NCBI RefSeq assembly: GCF_000469585.1
Contig: NZ_AWNK01000010.1
Location: forward strand, 64,480-98,527
Source: Chrysiogenes arsenatis DSM 11915
Lineage (GTDB): Bacteria; Chrysiogenota; Chrysiogenetes; Chrysiogenales; Chrysiogenaceae
DNA: 34,048 bases
Reading direction: 5' to 3'
Made by a program: the position numbers and the translations under genes. The notes beneath the pieces are model-generated. The model was not told the DNA's origin. It made no database searches and saw only the letters and a list, made by a program, of their open reading frames with translations. This document shows positions 22,806 to 32,140 of this stretch, one piece after another; positions within the stretch are counted from its first letter, which is position 1; each line of letters begins with the position of its first letter.

Positions 22806-24158
22806 TCAGGTATTATTTGACGCAGCGATCAACGGGAGAATCCGTTCGAGTTGATTGGCGCGCGAGCCTTTCACCAAGAAGGTTGCGCCATGAAATTGTG
22901 CGCAGGCGGCAACTATTTCGGTGTACGAAGTGCAATGAATGGCCTTTGCTCCCAGCTCTGTCGCCATTACTTGTGCTCCTTCGCCGTAGGTCACAACGAA
23001 GTCAAGTCCGTGGGCGGAGCGCGCAACTTCCCGATGCTTCGCATCACTAAAATTGCCCAGTTCGCGCATTTCGCCAAGAATAGCGATGCGCGGTGCGGGG
23101 AGCTTGAGCAGTTCGGCTACGGCTTGTTTCATCGAATCGGGATTGGCATTATAGCAGTCAAAAATCCAGACGTTGCCGGCGATGTGGTGCACTTCCCAGC
23201 GCAGTGGTGCTGGTTGGAATTGCCGCCAGCCGTGAAACATCTGCGCGTATGGGATGCCGACGGCATGCAAGGCGGCGGCAGCCAGCAGGAGATTTTTCTG
23301 CTGAAACTCCTGCGCAAAAGGGACATAAAACGCGGCGGCTTCAAGCGCGCCGGGTAGCACAACTTGTGCGAGATATTCGCCCCCTTCTACCGAGAAAAAA
23401 TCCTTCATCCGAACATCGTTATGCGCGCCAAAACCTGTGGCAATAACCGTGCGGGTTGTATGACGGGCGGCGGCCAGCAGTGCGGGATCGTCCCCGTCAA
23501 CGATGAGCGTGCGAGCAGAAGCCGCAAGTTCGAGCTTGGCCTGCATGATCCCTTCCCGACTGCCAAGGAGTCCAATGTGGGCGGTGCCAATATTGGTAAT
23601 AACGCCGATAGTTGGTTGTAAAATACGGCCAAGCGCTGCAATTTCACCAAATCCGCTCATGCCAAGCTCAAAAACGCTGAAAGCGGCATCATGATTGGAA
23701 CTGAGGAGCGAAATCGGCAAGCCGATGTGATTGTTGAAGTTACCGCGTGTTGAGTTGACATCGTCGCCACACGTTGCAATCATGCGGCACACTGTGGTTT
23801 TGCCAGAGCTACCGGTGACGGCAATCACGGGGCCGTTAAACCGCTTTCGCCACGTAGATGCCATCTGCGAAAGGGCGCTGAGTGTATCTTTGACAACCAG
23901 AAAAGAAAAACCGCTTTGCGTCCACCGCTCACTATTTTCTGGGAGTCGACTGACAAGTGCACACGCGGCTCCGCCACTCTGCGCTTGCGCAAGGTAGTTG
24001 TGGCCGTCATCGCGGTCAGTCATCAACGCAATAAAGAGGTTGCCCATCTCGATTTTTCGACTGTCTATGGTAAACCCGTCAAAGCGACAGCCGGGATCAC
24101 CAACAATGGTGCTGTCGGGAAAAAGCTGGTGGAGGTGCTCAAGCGTACATGGCTTCAT
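22806..24158 (-). CDS. murF: UDP-N-acetylmuramoyl-tripeptide--D-Ala-D-Ala ligase
   Basis: A 450-aa Mur ligase adding D-Ala-D-Ala to the peptidoglycan precursor in the cytoplasm. It has the N-terminal MurF-type domain (DSR at 32-34), P-loop TGSSGKTT (115-122), NFNNHIGLP, ELGMSGFGEI, the TNIGTAH segment and DCYNANPDSMKQA near residue 300. It stands alone here rather than in a dcw cluster and is divergent from mqnB. Confidence 0.95.
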   Translation of the reverse strand: MKPCTLEHLHQLFPDSTIVGDPGCRFDGFTIDSRKIEMGNLFIALMTDRDDGHNYLAQAQSGGAACALVSRLPENSERWTQSGFSFLVVKDTLSALSQMASTWRKRFNGPVIAVTGSSGKTTVCRMIATCGDDVNSTRGNFNNHIGLPISLLSSNHDAAFSVFELGMSGFGEIAALGRILQPTIGVITNIGTAHIGLLGSREGIMQAKLELAASARTLIVDGDDPALLAAARHTTRTVIATGFGAHNDVRMKDFFSVEGGEYLAQVVLPGALEAAAFYVPFAQEFQQKNLLLAAAALHAVGIPYAQMFHGWRQFQPAPLRWEVHHIAGNVWIFDCYNANPDSMKQAVAELLKLPAPRIAILGEMRELGNFSDAKHREVARSAHGLDFVVTYGEGAQVMATELGAKAIHCTSYTEIVAACAQFHGATFLVKGSRANQLERILPLIAASNNT

Positions 24159-24266
24159 GGTGTCCTCTCTTCTGGTGAGCGATTGTATCCCGTAAGATTC
24201 GGTTGATCTTGCTTCCTTGTCAAGTTATCTTCCGGTGGTGGTTGTTTCTTTTAAAGGAGGCTCGCC

Positions 24267-24893
24267 ATGATCCTTATTTATATTGCCAGTGATATTGAAT
24301 GTGAAGCGCTCCTCCCCTTTTTGCCGGGTGATGCAGAGGTCGTAGTCGGTGGCGTCGGCAAAGTTGCCACCACCTTTGCCGTGCTGCAAGCGCTGCGAAC
24401 GCACCAACCAAAGCTGGTAGTGGGTGTCGGCATTTCTGGTTACTACGGCAGTCGCTTGCGGGTGGGCGATGTCGCCTTAATCACACGTGACTATTGGATT
24501 GATGAAGGAGTGCAAACGCCAGAAGGGTTCCTGCATCTTTCGTCACTTGGCTTTGGTGATCCTTTCGTCGAAAGCCCTTTTGAATTTCCGGATCTCCCCT
24601 TTGGTGGAGACTATCGGGTGTTGCCATGCCCAGGGGCGACGGTGAGTAGCTGTTCTGGCATGTTGAGCGTTGCCCGCGAGCGGTATCATTCGTTTCCTGA
24701 TGGCATTACCGAGAGCATGGAACTGGGCGCGATGGGATACGTCTGCAATGCGCATAGCATACCGTGGTTTGGGTTACGCGGAATTAGTAACCTGTTAGAG
24801 GATAGAGATTCACGTCGATGGGATATGACGAATGCCCTGCGGCATGCGGGGGAATATTGCAAAATTTTGTGGGGGAGATTGGCGGGCTCCTGA
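24267..24893 (+). CDS. mqnB: Futalosine hydrolase
   Basis: A 208-aa nucleoside phosphorylase-fold hydrolase. It splits futalosine to dehypoxanthine futalosine in the alternative menaquinone pathway. Landmarks are the early GGVGKVATTFA segment, GISGYYG, ITESMELGAMGYVC (substrate-binding ESMExG) and the typical C-terminal GISNLLEDRDSRRWDM. AAAGGAGG precedes the ATG. It implies futalosine-route menaquinone, used by many anaerobes and Campylobacterota. suhB follows 37 nt downstream. Confidence 0.88.
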   Translation: MILIYIASDIECEALLPFLPGDAEVVVGGVGKVATTFAVLQALRTHQPKLVVGVGISGYYGSRLRVGDVALITRDYWIDEGVQTPEGFLHLSSLGFGDPFVESPFEFPDLPFGGDYRVLPCPGATVSSCSGMLSVARERYHSFPDGITESMELGAMGYVCNAHSIPWFGLRGISNLLEDRDSRRWDMTNALRHAGEYCKILWGRLAGS

Positions 24894-24930
24894 CGCGCCC
24901 TCTTCTGAAAACGAAAGGAATAATAACGCT

Positions 24931-25728
24931 ATGAACGCAACACAGTTTACGGTCGAAGTAGTTGATCTGGTTTGGAAGGCCGGAGCCATCATCCGCGAAC
25001 AGATCAATACCGCGAAAGATATTCAGTATAAAGGTGAAATCGACTTGGTTACTTCCACCGATCTCGCGGTGGAAGCTTTTCTGAAAGAAGGGCTTGCAAA
25101 ACTCTTCCCCGACTACACGCTTGTAGCGGAAGAGAGCGCCGATATCTCTTCGGGGAAAGTGCCAGCTAAAGCAATTTATATCGATCCCATCGACGGTACG
25201 ACAAACTTTGCCCATGATTTTCCTTTTGTCGCCATCTCGGTTGGCGCGTACCGTGACGGTCAAGGCGAATGGGGCATTGTGTACAACCCGTATAGCGACG
25301 AACTTTATCACGCCGTGGCGCAGCAAGGGGCATATTTGAATGGCAATGCTATTCAGATCAGCCACACCGATAGCTTGCGCCAAAGCTTGCTGGCAACAGG
25401 ATTTCCGTACAGCGTCGCGGGCAATCCCGCCCACCGTCGCCAAATGTTAGATGTGCTTGACCGCGTGCTGGAGCAGACACAAGGAATGCGCCGTTGCGGG
25501 AGCGCCTCGTTAGACCTTTGTTTTGTTGCACGTGGCATACTCGACGGGTTCTACGAATGGGGGCTGAAGCCGTGGGATATTGCCGCGGGTGCGCTGATTC
25601 TGCAGGAAGCCGGAGGAAGCGTGACGGATATGCGCCGCCAAACGCATGATATGTTCGCCGATGGCATTGTGGCCACCAACGGACGAATTCACGAGCAACT
25701 GTTGAACCTTATGGGTACGGTGGGATAG
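24931..25728 (+). CDS. suhB: Inositol-1-monophosphatase family protein (SuhB-like)
   Basis: A 265-aa Mg/Li-sensitive phosphatase. It has the metal ligands EE (67-68) and DPIDGTTNF (85-93) and the C-terminal WDIAAG (215-220), all intact. The start at 24931 has AAAGGAA upstream; a longer frame would overlap mqnB without a site. Substrates in this family include inositol phosphates, other sugar phosphates and 3'-phosphoadenosine phosphates, so the exact substrate is open. SuhB can also act with the Nus factors in rRNA transcription. Confidence 0.92.
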   Translation: MNATQFTVEVVDLVWKAGAIIREQINTAKDIQYKGEIDLVTSTDLAVEAFLKEGLAKLFPDYTLVAEESADISSGKVPAKAIYIDPIDGTTNFAHDFPFVAISVGAYRDGQGEWGIVYNPYSDELYHAVAQQGAYLNGNAIQISHTDSLRQSLLATGFPYSVAGNPAHRRQMLDVLDRVLEQTQGMRRCGSASLDLCFVARGILDGFYEWGLKPWDIAAGALILQEAGGSVTDMRRQTHDMFADGIVATNGRIHEQLLNLMGTVG

Positions 25729-26022
25729 TAGGTGCGACTGAGCGGTAGTGTTTTTTGGGAATTCAGCTATCAGTATTCCCTTCCTTCTATTTCGATATTG
25801 CGGACAATCATAGAAAACTACGCGGGTTGCACTTATTGCATTTGCCTTGATTTCCGCCGATTGTGCGGCATTTATCGCCTAGAGTAGGCATTCTGTCATT
25901 ACGTTTTTGAGTCAATGGATGGCAAATGTACTGGAAGTGTATTTGTCGCTACTATTTTTGGGTTCACTGGTTCCAGCACACTGCGCGCCAGGCAAGGCGT
26001 TCTCGATAAGATCTTGCCGGAA
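25729..26022. other. Intergenic region without recognised gene
   Basis: About 294 bp between the converging suhB and HipA-like genes. A GGGAAT...ATTCCC hairpin (about 25758-25781) lies about 30 nt after the suhB stop but lacks a clear T-run, and a GGCAAG...CTTGCC hairpin (about 25992-26019) lies before the HipA-like stop. Either could be a weak terminator. No other structure was recognised. Confidence 0.4.
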
Positions 26023-27405
26023 TTACATTCGTGCCCGTAACGTGATGAGTGTGTTGGTGTTTTCCCTCGCAATATGCCGGAATCCATCGGTTATGCGCTG
26101 ATCCTGCGAGGCGGTTGACCAAAAAGCAATGGCGGCTTCACACGCGGTGAGCCATAGTGCTCGCTGGCGTGGCAAGGGCGGGGTTGGTGTAAATTCACGC
26201 AGGGGGAGTTCGCCTCCGGCCAGCGGAGCATAGAGCATGGGGAGCATGTCGTAGCTTGGGGCAAGTTGCAGTGTACCTTGGTATGGGCGAAAACTGAGGT
26301 TGCCAAAGTGCATATCGGTATTGGCGATAAGTGTTCCAAACCACCACAGAAGATGGACACGGTCGCGGTCGTTTTTTTGTAACCATCCACGGCTGTGCAT
26401 CGCATCGGCGAGAGATGGCCAATTGACAGGTGCTTTGCCCAGTAGGGCGGCATTGATAATTTCTAGGCTGATGAGTGGGCTACGGCCAAACTGTCCATGT
26501 CGATCAAAGCGTTCGACTTCAAGAAAAATTCGGTTGTGAGCGTGCAGGATGCGGCTTTTGGCGGCACGCAGATCATGCCATTCGTTGATCTGTTCCGACG
26601 CTAATTGTTCACATATCAATAAGTCGCGCCAGCGTGTGACCGCTGGTGAATTGTCGGCACCGGAAAATTTTACAATGACATGTGGGGTTGCACTGCCTGG
26701 CAGTTCGCGTATGGCGGTGAATTTAGGAAACTCTCCGGCGGCGCTTGATCCTGCTCTGCCAGAACTGAGCGCTTGCTCGGCTAGCTCGATATAGCGTGTT
26801 TCTAAATGAACTTCGCTGAGTGGTGATGGTGGGTTCAGTTTGTCCAGTTGCCAACGCTCACAGGCCGTGTCGCCTACGATCAGATTGCCACTGAGGTCGC
26901 ACCCCTTATGTGTGAGCACATATATCAGGTGTTCATCGCTCCATTGGAGGGGATTGTCGGGAACTTCCAGAGGCTGGTGAATGGCTCGGGCGAAGTTCCT
27001 CCCCATAAACCCTTGTGGTTGAAGTTGGTAGAGGGGATAGGGTAACCCATCCCACCAGCCGCCATGATTTTCGTCGCCTTGTGGCCAATCTGTTCCTTCT
27101 AACGACATCCAAGATCCCGCGGGATGAACAAGAGCAAGTGGAGCGAAAAGACTTGCTTGGCCTGCTTCGTTAATCTGATAGACGGGGATATCTTCTACGC
27201 TGCCGCGCACTGCGCGGCGCAATGCATAGCGTGTGCGGCGTGCTTTTCCGCTGACAAGGAGGGCGGGCCACGGCTCTTTTAGTAGTCGGTGCAGCGTTGC
27301 CAAGCTGATGTTCAGTTTTTTGGCAAGTGTAGTGGCTTTGCTGCCAGCTTCTCTGGAGAGGACATGTTCGAGCCGTTCTCGTGCTTGCTGATATTTGTTT
27401 GCCAT
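26023..27405 (-). CDS. HipA-family serine/threonine kinase, HipH/YjjJ type
   Basis: A 460-aa HipA-like kinase. An N-terminal winged-helix or HTH segment (about 6-60, ATTLAKKLNISLATLHRLL) replaces a separate HipB, as in E. coli YjjJ/HipH, which has similar length. Kinase landmarks: a G-rich loop SSAAGEFPKF (220-229), K246 (VIVKFS), E266, catalytic N362-T-D364-M-H366-F-G-N369, and metal-binding D386. The family phosphorylates proteins (GltX for HipA) and causes growth arrest. No HipB-like gene is adjacent. A dyad directly upstream of the start suggests autoregulation by its own HTH. Confidence 0.85.
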   Translation of the reverse strand: MANKYQQARERLEHVLSREAGSKATTLAKKLNISLATLHRLLKEPWPALLVSGKARRTRYALRRAVRGSVEDIPVYQINEAGQASLFAPLALVHPAGSWMSLEGTDWPQGDENHGGWWDGLPYPLYQLQPQGFMGRNFARAIHQPLEVPDNPLQWSDEHLIYVLTHKGCDLSGNLIVGDTACERWQLDKLNPPSPLSEVHLETRYIELAEQALSSGRAGSSAAGEFPKFTAIRELPGSATPHVIVKFSGADNSPAVTRWRDLLICEQLASEQINEWHDLRAAKSRILHAHNRIFLEVERFDRHGQFGRSPLISLEIINAALLGKAPVNWPSLADAMHSRGWLQKNDRDRVHLLWWFGTLIANTDMHFGNLSFRPYQGTLQLAPSYDMLPMLYAPLAGGELPLREFTPTPPLPRQRALWLTACEAAIAFWSTASQDQRITDGFRHIARENTNTLITLRARM

Positions 27406-27411
27406 GCCGAC

Positions 27412-27447
27412 CTCGTTGAGGAGATTTCTGATGAAATTCTTAACGAG
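27412..27447. promoter_or_regulatory. Dyad symmetry upstream of the HipA-like gene
   Basis: Nested inverted repeats CTCGTT...AACGAG (27412-27417, 27442-27447) enclose ATTTC-TGAT-GAAAT. The site begins 7 nt before the start codon and overlaps the ribosome binding site, consistent with an operator or an mRNA hairpin that masks the site. Confidence 0.5.
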
Positions 27448-27538
27448 ATTTTGCGATATAAGCTTCAGAAAATCAATATGTTATATTTTTATATTCGAAT
27501 AATGACCATGTTTTTTGATGCAAATGCTACGTGGATTA

Positions 27539-29707
27539 TTATCGCGTTTTCCCCGCCCGCATGCTGTTCGCGATGGCGAGTAACGCGACGCCGACGTCGG
27601 CCAGTACGGCTTGCCAGAGTGATGCGAGTCCCAGCACGCCCAGTCCCATAATGGCGAGTTTCAGTCCGAGTGCCAGTGCAACGTTTTGCCGTGCAATACT
27701 GATGGTGCTGCGAGCAATGCGTATCATGCGTGGTAATCGTTCGAGCGATTCTCCAAGCAAAACAATATCGGCGGCTTCAAGGGTGACGTCGGCACCGCGT
27801 CGTCCCATAGCGATGCCGACATGGCTGGCGGCGAGCAGGGGGGCATCGTTGATGCCATCGCCAACGGCGATAACGGTCTTTCCGTTTTGCTGCTCTTCGC
27901 GCAAAAGGTTTACTTTATCGTGCGGCAGTAATCCGCCGTGGGCACGTTCTATGCCGATAGCGTGGGCGATGCGGGTGGCCCGTTCTGGCGTGTCGCCTGA
28001 GGCCATCACACATTTTAGCCCCAAGGCTTTCAGTTGTTGGAGGGCGCTTTCGGCGTCTGGCCGCACGGTATCAGCCAGCAGGCAGCGCCCGGCATAATGG
28101 CCATCGACGATGCAGTAGAGTGCGAGTTGGTTTTCGTCGGCAACCTTAGGAAATGACAGATCGGGATGGGTGGATTTCAGTCGTTCTCCGCCCAGCCACA
28201 CGTCATGGCCGTCAATGACGCCGCGCATCCCAACGCCGGGGATTTCTTCGAGCTGTGAGGGCACCAGTGGCGTGATGCCGAGGGCGCGAAATGGCTCAGC
28301 CAAAGGATGATTGGAGTGGCATTCGAGTGACACGGCGTATTGCTTCAGGAGTGCTTCCTCCCACCCGTCAGCGCATTCCCATTGGACGATAGAAAATTCT
28401 CCCTGCGTGAGAGTGCCGGTTTTATCAAAAATGATAGTTGTGGCGCGGCTGAGGGTATCCAAAAAGGCCGCTCCCTTCACCAGTATGCCTTGCCGTGCGC
28501 TGTTGCCGAGTCCCACGAAATAGGTGAGCGGTACTGAAAGGACGAGTGCGCAGGGGCATGAGATGACGAGAAAGATCAGCGCGCTGTAGATGTGGTCGCT
28601 CCACAGTCGTCCGGTGTGCCACCACCCGAGCGTATCGCCCAGTCCGGGTATTCCGGCGAGGAGTGCAGCGGCAATGACGACGGTTGGTGTGTACCAGCGG
28701 GCAAAGCGGGTGATGAATTTTTCGAGTGGTGCTTGGTTGCGGCGGGCGGAGCTAATCAATTCGATGATTTTCCCTAGGGTTGAATCACCGTAGTTGGCGA
28801 CAGCGACGATGTGTGCTGGCGATCCGGTTACGACGCTTCCGGCGAGGAGCATTTCCCCTTGATAGTGCTGTACGGGAAGGCTTTCGCCAGTAATGGCGCG
28901 GCAGTCGAGTTCGGCGCGTTGATCAAGCAAAGTACCGTCGACGGGGATGGTTTCGCCGGGGCGGACAATGATGGTGTCGCCGGGGAGAAGCGCTTCGGGT
29001 GGAACATCTTCCCACTGATCTTCACGCTTGCGGTGCGCTACGGCTGGGCGGAGTGACCGCAGTGCTTGGATGTTGCCGCGGCTACTTTCTAGCGCCCGTT
29101 CTTCAAGGTGCGAACCAATGGCAAAGAAGACCATAACACCCGCCGCTTCTTCCCACGCCCCCAATGCCGCCGCTGCCAGAGTGGCGAGCGACATGAGGAA
29201 ATTTTCGTCGAAGATGGTTTGCCATTCGCGCCGCAAAATATTTTTCGTGGCTTGCGTGTAGACGGGAAAGCCCGCCCACAGTGCGAGCGATCCAAAGCCG
29301 ATGGCCAATGCGCCTTCGCCGAGCGGTGAGTCTGGCCAGTACGGGCTATGACCCATAATCCAGAGTGCAATATAGAGAAAAATCATACACCAGAGCGAGG
29401 GAGGAAGAGCCCGCCACCATGAAGTTGCTTGAGTTGAGGGTGCGAGGTCGCTTGGAACCTGATGGAAATAAACTCCCGGCTCAATGCTATCAGCGATGCG
29501 ATTGATCTTGGCAAGGAGCTCATCACTATTGTCGCAATCCGCGCTGAGGTGGGCGGTTTTTTCCAGAAGATCAAGCTGGAATTTTTCTACTTCGGTAAGT
29601 TGCCGAATGGCGCGAGCGATGGCATCGGCGCAACTGGCACAGTGGAGGTTGTTGATATGGAGTTGAATCGTATGGTGATGGTCGTGATGATGATGAGCGT
29701 GTGACAT
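27539..29707 (-). CDS. zntA: Zn/Cd/Pb-type P1B ATPase
   Basis: A 722-aa heavy-metal exporter. A His-rich start (HAHHHHDHHH, 3-12) precedes one HMA domain with the metal site C23-A-S-C26. The P1B core follows with TGES (273-276), membrane CPC motif (384-386), phosphorylation DKTGT (428-432), HP-motif region HSNHPLAEPF and hinge GDGINDAP. CPC together with the His-rich tail favours Zn/Cd/Pb over copper, but specificity is not provable here. GAGG precedes the ATG. A promoter with a perfect dyad at its start site lies upstream. The symbol is by family; cadA is equally possible. Confidence 0.92.
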   Translation of the reverse strand: MSHAHHHHDHHHTIQLHINNLHCASCADAIARAIRQLTEVEKFQLDLLEKTAHLSADCDNSDELLAKINRIADSIEPGVYFHQVPSDLAPSTQATSWWRALPPSLWCMIFLYIALWIMGHSPYWPDSPLGEGALAIGFGSLALWAGFPVYTQATKNILRREWQTIFDENFLMSLATLAAAALGAWEEAAGVMVFFAIGSHLEERALESSRGNIQALRSLRPAVAHRKREDQWEDVPPEALLPGDTIIVRPGETIPVDGTLLDQRAELDCRAITGESLPVQHYQGEMLLAGSVVTGSPAHIVAVANYGDSTLGKIIELISSARRNQAPLEKFITRFARWYTPTVVIAAALLAGIPGLGDTLGWWHTGRLWSDHIYSALIFLVISCPCALVLSVPLTYFVGLGNSARQGILVKGAAFLDTLSRATTIIFDKTGTLTQGEFSIVQWECADGWEEALLKQYAVSLECHSNHPLAEPFRALGITPLVPSQLEEIPGVGMRGVIDGHDVWLGGERLKSTHPDLSFPKVADENQLALYCIVDGHYAGRCLLADTVRPDAESALQQLKALGLKCVMASGDTPERATRIAHAIGIERAHGGLLPHDKVNLLREEQQNGKTVIAVGDGINDAPLLAASHVGIAMGRRGADVTLEAADIVLLGESLERLPRMIRIARSTISIARQNVALALGLKLAIMGLGVLGLASLWQAVLADVGVALLAIANSMRAGKTR

Positions 29708-29713
29708 GGTTGC

Positions 29714-29734
29714 CTCGCAAGAGAATGTTGCGAG
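29714..29734. promoter_or_regulatory. Operator-like dyad before the P-type ATPase gene
   Basis: Perfect inverted repeat CTCGCAA-7nt-TTGCGAG, 6 nt upstream of the start codon and just downstream of the predicted -10 box, where a metal-sensing repressor would block transcription. It also covers part of the ribosome binding site. Confidence 0.55.
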
Positions 29735-29736
29735 TA

Positions 29737-29765
29737 ATAGTATGGAATAAGTGAGCTATTGGCAA
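29737..29765 (-). promoter_or_regulatory. Predicted sigma-70 promoter of the P-type ATPase gene
   Basis: On the minus strand TTGCCA (29760-29765), 17-nt spacer, TACTAT (29737-29742). The predicted start falls inside the CTCGCAA/TTGCGAG dyad. Confidence 0.45.
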
Positions 29766-29818
29766 ACTATTTTGTTGCAACTAACAGATGGCGTCATGGC
29801 TTTTAATTACGGTGTTAT

Positions 29819-31864
29819 CTAATGCCGATGGGAGAAATGGTGAGCTTCGATAGCTAAGAGTTGATCGAGCGGGAGTGGCCGGTAGATGCCAAAACCTTGT
29901 GCGTAGTCAATTCCCATGGCGCGTACGCGCTCAAGCACTTCGTCGTTTTCGACACATTCGGCAACGGTTTTCAGTCCGAGCCCATGCGCCATCTGTTGCA
30001 GGGCGCTGACGGCCTGACTCGACGCATTGCTGGACAGCATTCCCATAACCAGTGAGCCGTCAAATTTGACGACTTCCAGCAAGCCGCGTTCGGCCATTTG
30101 CACGACCATGCTCATGCTGGAATATCCGGAACCAAAATCGTCGAGTGCGAGGCGGATGTGGTGATGGTGATGGAGGTAGTCGACGACGTCCATGCTGGTC
30201 AGTAGTGATTGTTCGGTAATTTCAAAGAGTACGCGGATCTGACTGCGCTGGGCGGCGGCGGTAAAATTGCGTAGTTCGGTAATGTATTCGCTGGAACGGA
30301 GTGAGATCGGGTGGACGTTGACAAAAAGGCTCGGGCAGCGCGTAGCCAGTTGTTCAAAGTCTTGGGTGATGCGGCGCAAGACCAGAGTGTCAAAATTGAC
30401 CATCGCGCCCATGCCGGCGATCATATCCATGTAGCGCCCTGGGCTGACGTGGTTGCCGTTATCCTGAATGCGGGCAAGGATTTCCACTTGTTCTATGCGA
30501 CCTGTTTGCGTGTTGATAATTGGTTGGTAAAATACGGTGAAAAGCTCTTCGCGAAAGGCTTCAATCAGGTATTCGCGATCACAATGATGCCGCTCCAACC
30601 CTTTCAGAAAGTCGCCAAGGTCATTTGGGTCGATCCAGACATGGTTAGCCGAAGTGTGGGCGGAACGCTGGGCAAGGTATTGCCAGAGTGTTTGCAGTTC
30701 ATCGGGGAGGTCGTGAAGTTTGGCATCGAGTATGAGCGAGCCGGAAACGAGTCGAAACGGGATGGGTGTTTGTCGAAAACGGATTTCCTGTGTAGTTAGT
30801 GCGTTGACGATATGTTCGCGCAGAGGCATAAAAATATCGTCACTCATCCCAATAAAGGCAATAATAAAGAGCGAGCCGGTGCGGATATACACGATTTTTC
30901 CGCCACCGCAACCGTGCAGGAGTTTATCGATACGCATTTCGAGATGTTCTAGGAGATGGTCGCCTGCTTCGGCACCCCAGAGGGCAGCTATCGGTTCGTA
31001 ATCGACAACATTGACGACCATAAGACCCACTTGCCCTTCATTGCTGAGTTGACGCGTTAGGAATTGCTGAAAGCGCGGGCGCGAGTTTTCGTAGTACAGG
31101 ACAAAGAAGTTACTGAATTTACGAATGGCGGCATAAAACGCATCTTGCATGCGGCGGTAGCCAAGGAGCGCAACCAGATAATCGTCGCTACGGAGGGCTT
31201 CAAAGAGTTCCCCTGCAAGACGATGGCATTGCAGGTGGTATTCCCAGAATTCTTCGGCCATGGAGTCTTCGCTGATCAAAAAGCGCATATCCGCACGTTG
31301 TACTAAGGCGCAAAAACCACAAGTGTAGTCTTGCTGGGGCAGGGATTGTGTGTCGGCTGCTTGCAAGATGTCGATGACGTGGGCGCGAATGTCGCTCATC
31401 CATTCGAGAAGCGACATATAAAATTTGGTGTAGGAAAAGGTTGATATGAGCGAAAGGTCGTAATCTTCTGGTGCTTGCGCTTGGTGAAGGAGGAGTGAGT
31501 GGGAGAGTTTTTCGAGGGCGAGCTGCAGAATGGAGCACCAGCGCGATCCGCCACATTTTCCGATTGCGGGGCCGCCAAGTACCCGTTCGACGGTGCGGTT
31601 CCACGCCATCACGTCGGAGATAGGAACATTATATTCGGTAAGCAATGTAGCGCACTGATCAAAAAGATGTGCCGCTGCTTTGGCATCACCATCGTGCAGG
31701 GTTTCGAGTACGTGTAGGTAGGTGCGGAGGATTTCGGTGGCGGCTTCTTCGTCAAGGCCAGCACGAACCTGCGCCTTAATCCAGCGCTGCAGAGGTATGC
31801 TATCGACAAGCTTTTGCGCTTGTGCTTGGCGGAATGGGTTGCGTTGGACTGGGGGAGTTATCAT
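29819..31864 (-). CDS. EAL-domain c-di-GMP phosphodiesterase with degenerate GGDEF
   Basis: A 681-aa cytoplasmic protein. Residues 1 to about 270 are mostly helical, contain several Cys and His, and match no domain I recognise (a sensor is likely). A GGDEF-fold region follows, in which the signature is replaced by TGSLF, so it is probably inactive. The C-terminal EAL domain keeps the likely catalytic set: E in EILARI (for EVL), N in FVNVHP, E in FEITEQ, DD in LDDFGSG, K in VKFDGS, E in AECVEN and Q in YAQGFG. Hydrolysis of c-di-GMP is therefore likely. The start at 31864 follows GGAGG; an upstream in-frame ATG lacks one. A perfect 14-bp palindrome sits upstream. Confidence 0.88.
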   Translation of the reverse strand: MITPPVQRNPFRQAQAQKLVDSIPLQRWIKAQVRAGLDEEAATEILRTYLHVLETLHDGDAKAAAHLFDQCATLLTEYNVPISDVMAWNRTVERVLGGPAIGKCGGSRWCSILQLALEKLSHSLLLHQAQAPEDYDLSLISTFSYTKFYMSLLEWMSDIRAHVIDILQAADTQSLPQQDYTCGFCALVQRADMRFLISEDSMAEEFWEYHLQCHRLAGELFEALRSDDYLVALLGYRRMQDAFYAAIRKFSNFFVLYYENSRPRFQQFLTRQLSNEGQVGLMVVNVVDYEPIAALWGAEAGDHLLEHLEMRIDKLLHGCGGGKIVYIRTGSLFIIAFIGMSDDIFMPLREHIVNALTTQEIRFRQTPIPFRLVSGSLILDAKLHDLPDELQTLWQYLAQRSAHTSANHVWIDPNDLGDFLKGLERHHCDREYLIEAFREELFTVFYQPIINTQTGRIEQVEILARIQDNGNHVSPGRYMDMIAGMGAMVNFDTLVLRRITQDFEQLATRCPSLFVNVHPISLRSSEYITELRNFTAAAQRSQIRVLFEITEQSLLTSMDVVDYLHHHHHIRLALDDFGSGYSSMSMVVQMAERGLLEVVKFDGSLVMGMLSSNASSQAVSALQQMAHGLGLKTVAECVENDEVLERVRAMGIDYAQGFGIYRPLPLDQLLAIEAHHFSHRH

Positions 31865-31877
31865 GAAAATCCTCCAA

Positions 31878-31891
31878 AATGATCGATCATT
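31878..31891. promoter_or_regulatory. Perfect 14-bp palindrome upstream of the EAL gene
   Basis: AATGATCGATCATT lies 13 nt before the start codon and just upstream of the ribosome binding site. It is a plausible binding site for a dimeric regulator. Confidence 0.4.
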
Positions 31892-32140
31892 CATAAACGA
31901 ACTTATGGCGCAAAGCAATACCGGAAAGATATCTGAATGTATTTTCACACTTGCCTTTCGCAGGCGAATTCGCTAGTTTGAGCGGCATGTGGTTTGCTAG
32001 CGTAGTTCGTGATGTTGTTGCAACCCTGTTTATTGTATCTGAATCAGAAGGGCTTTCTGTTCATCGGAAATTATTGCCGCACTGATTCGCGTACTGTTTG
32101 TACATGAAAGAAATCAACCATTGTTTTTAAGAGGAACACA

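Noticed and set aside
25729-26022. Insertion-sequence remnant
   Set aside because: Two hairpins are present, but there are no terminal repeats with target duplication and no transposase fragment in any frame.
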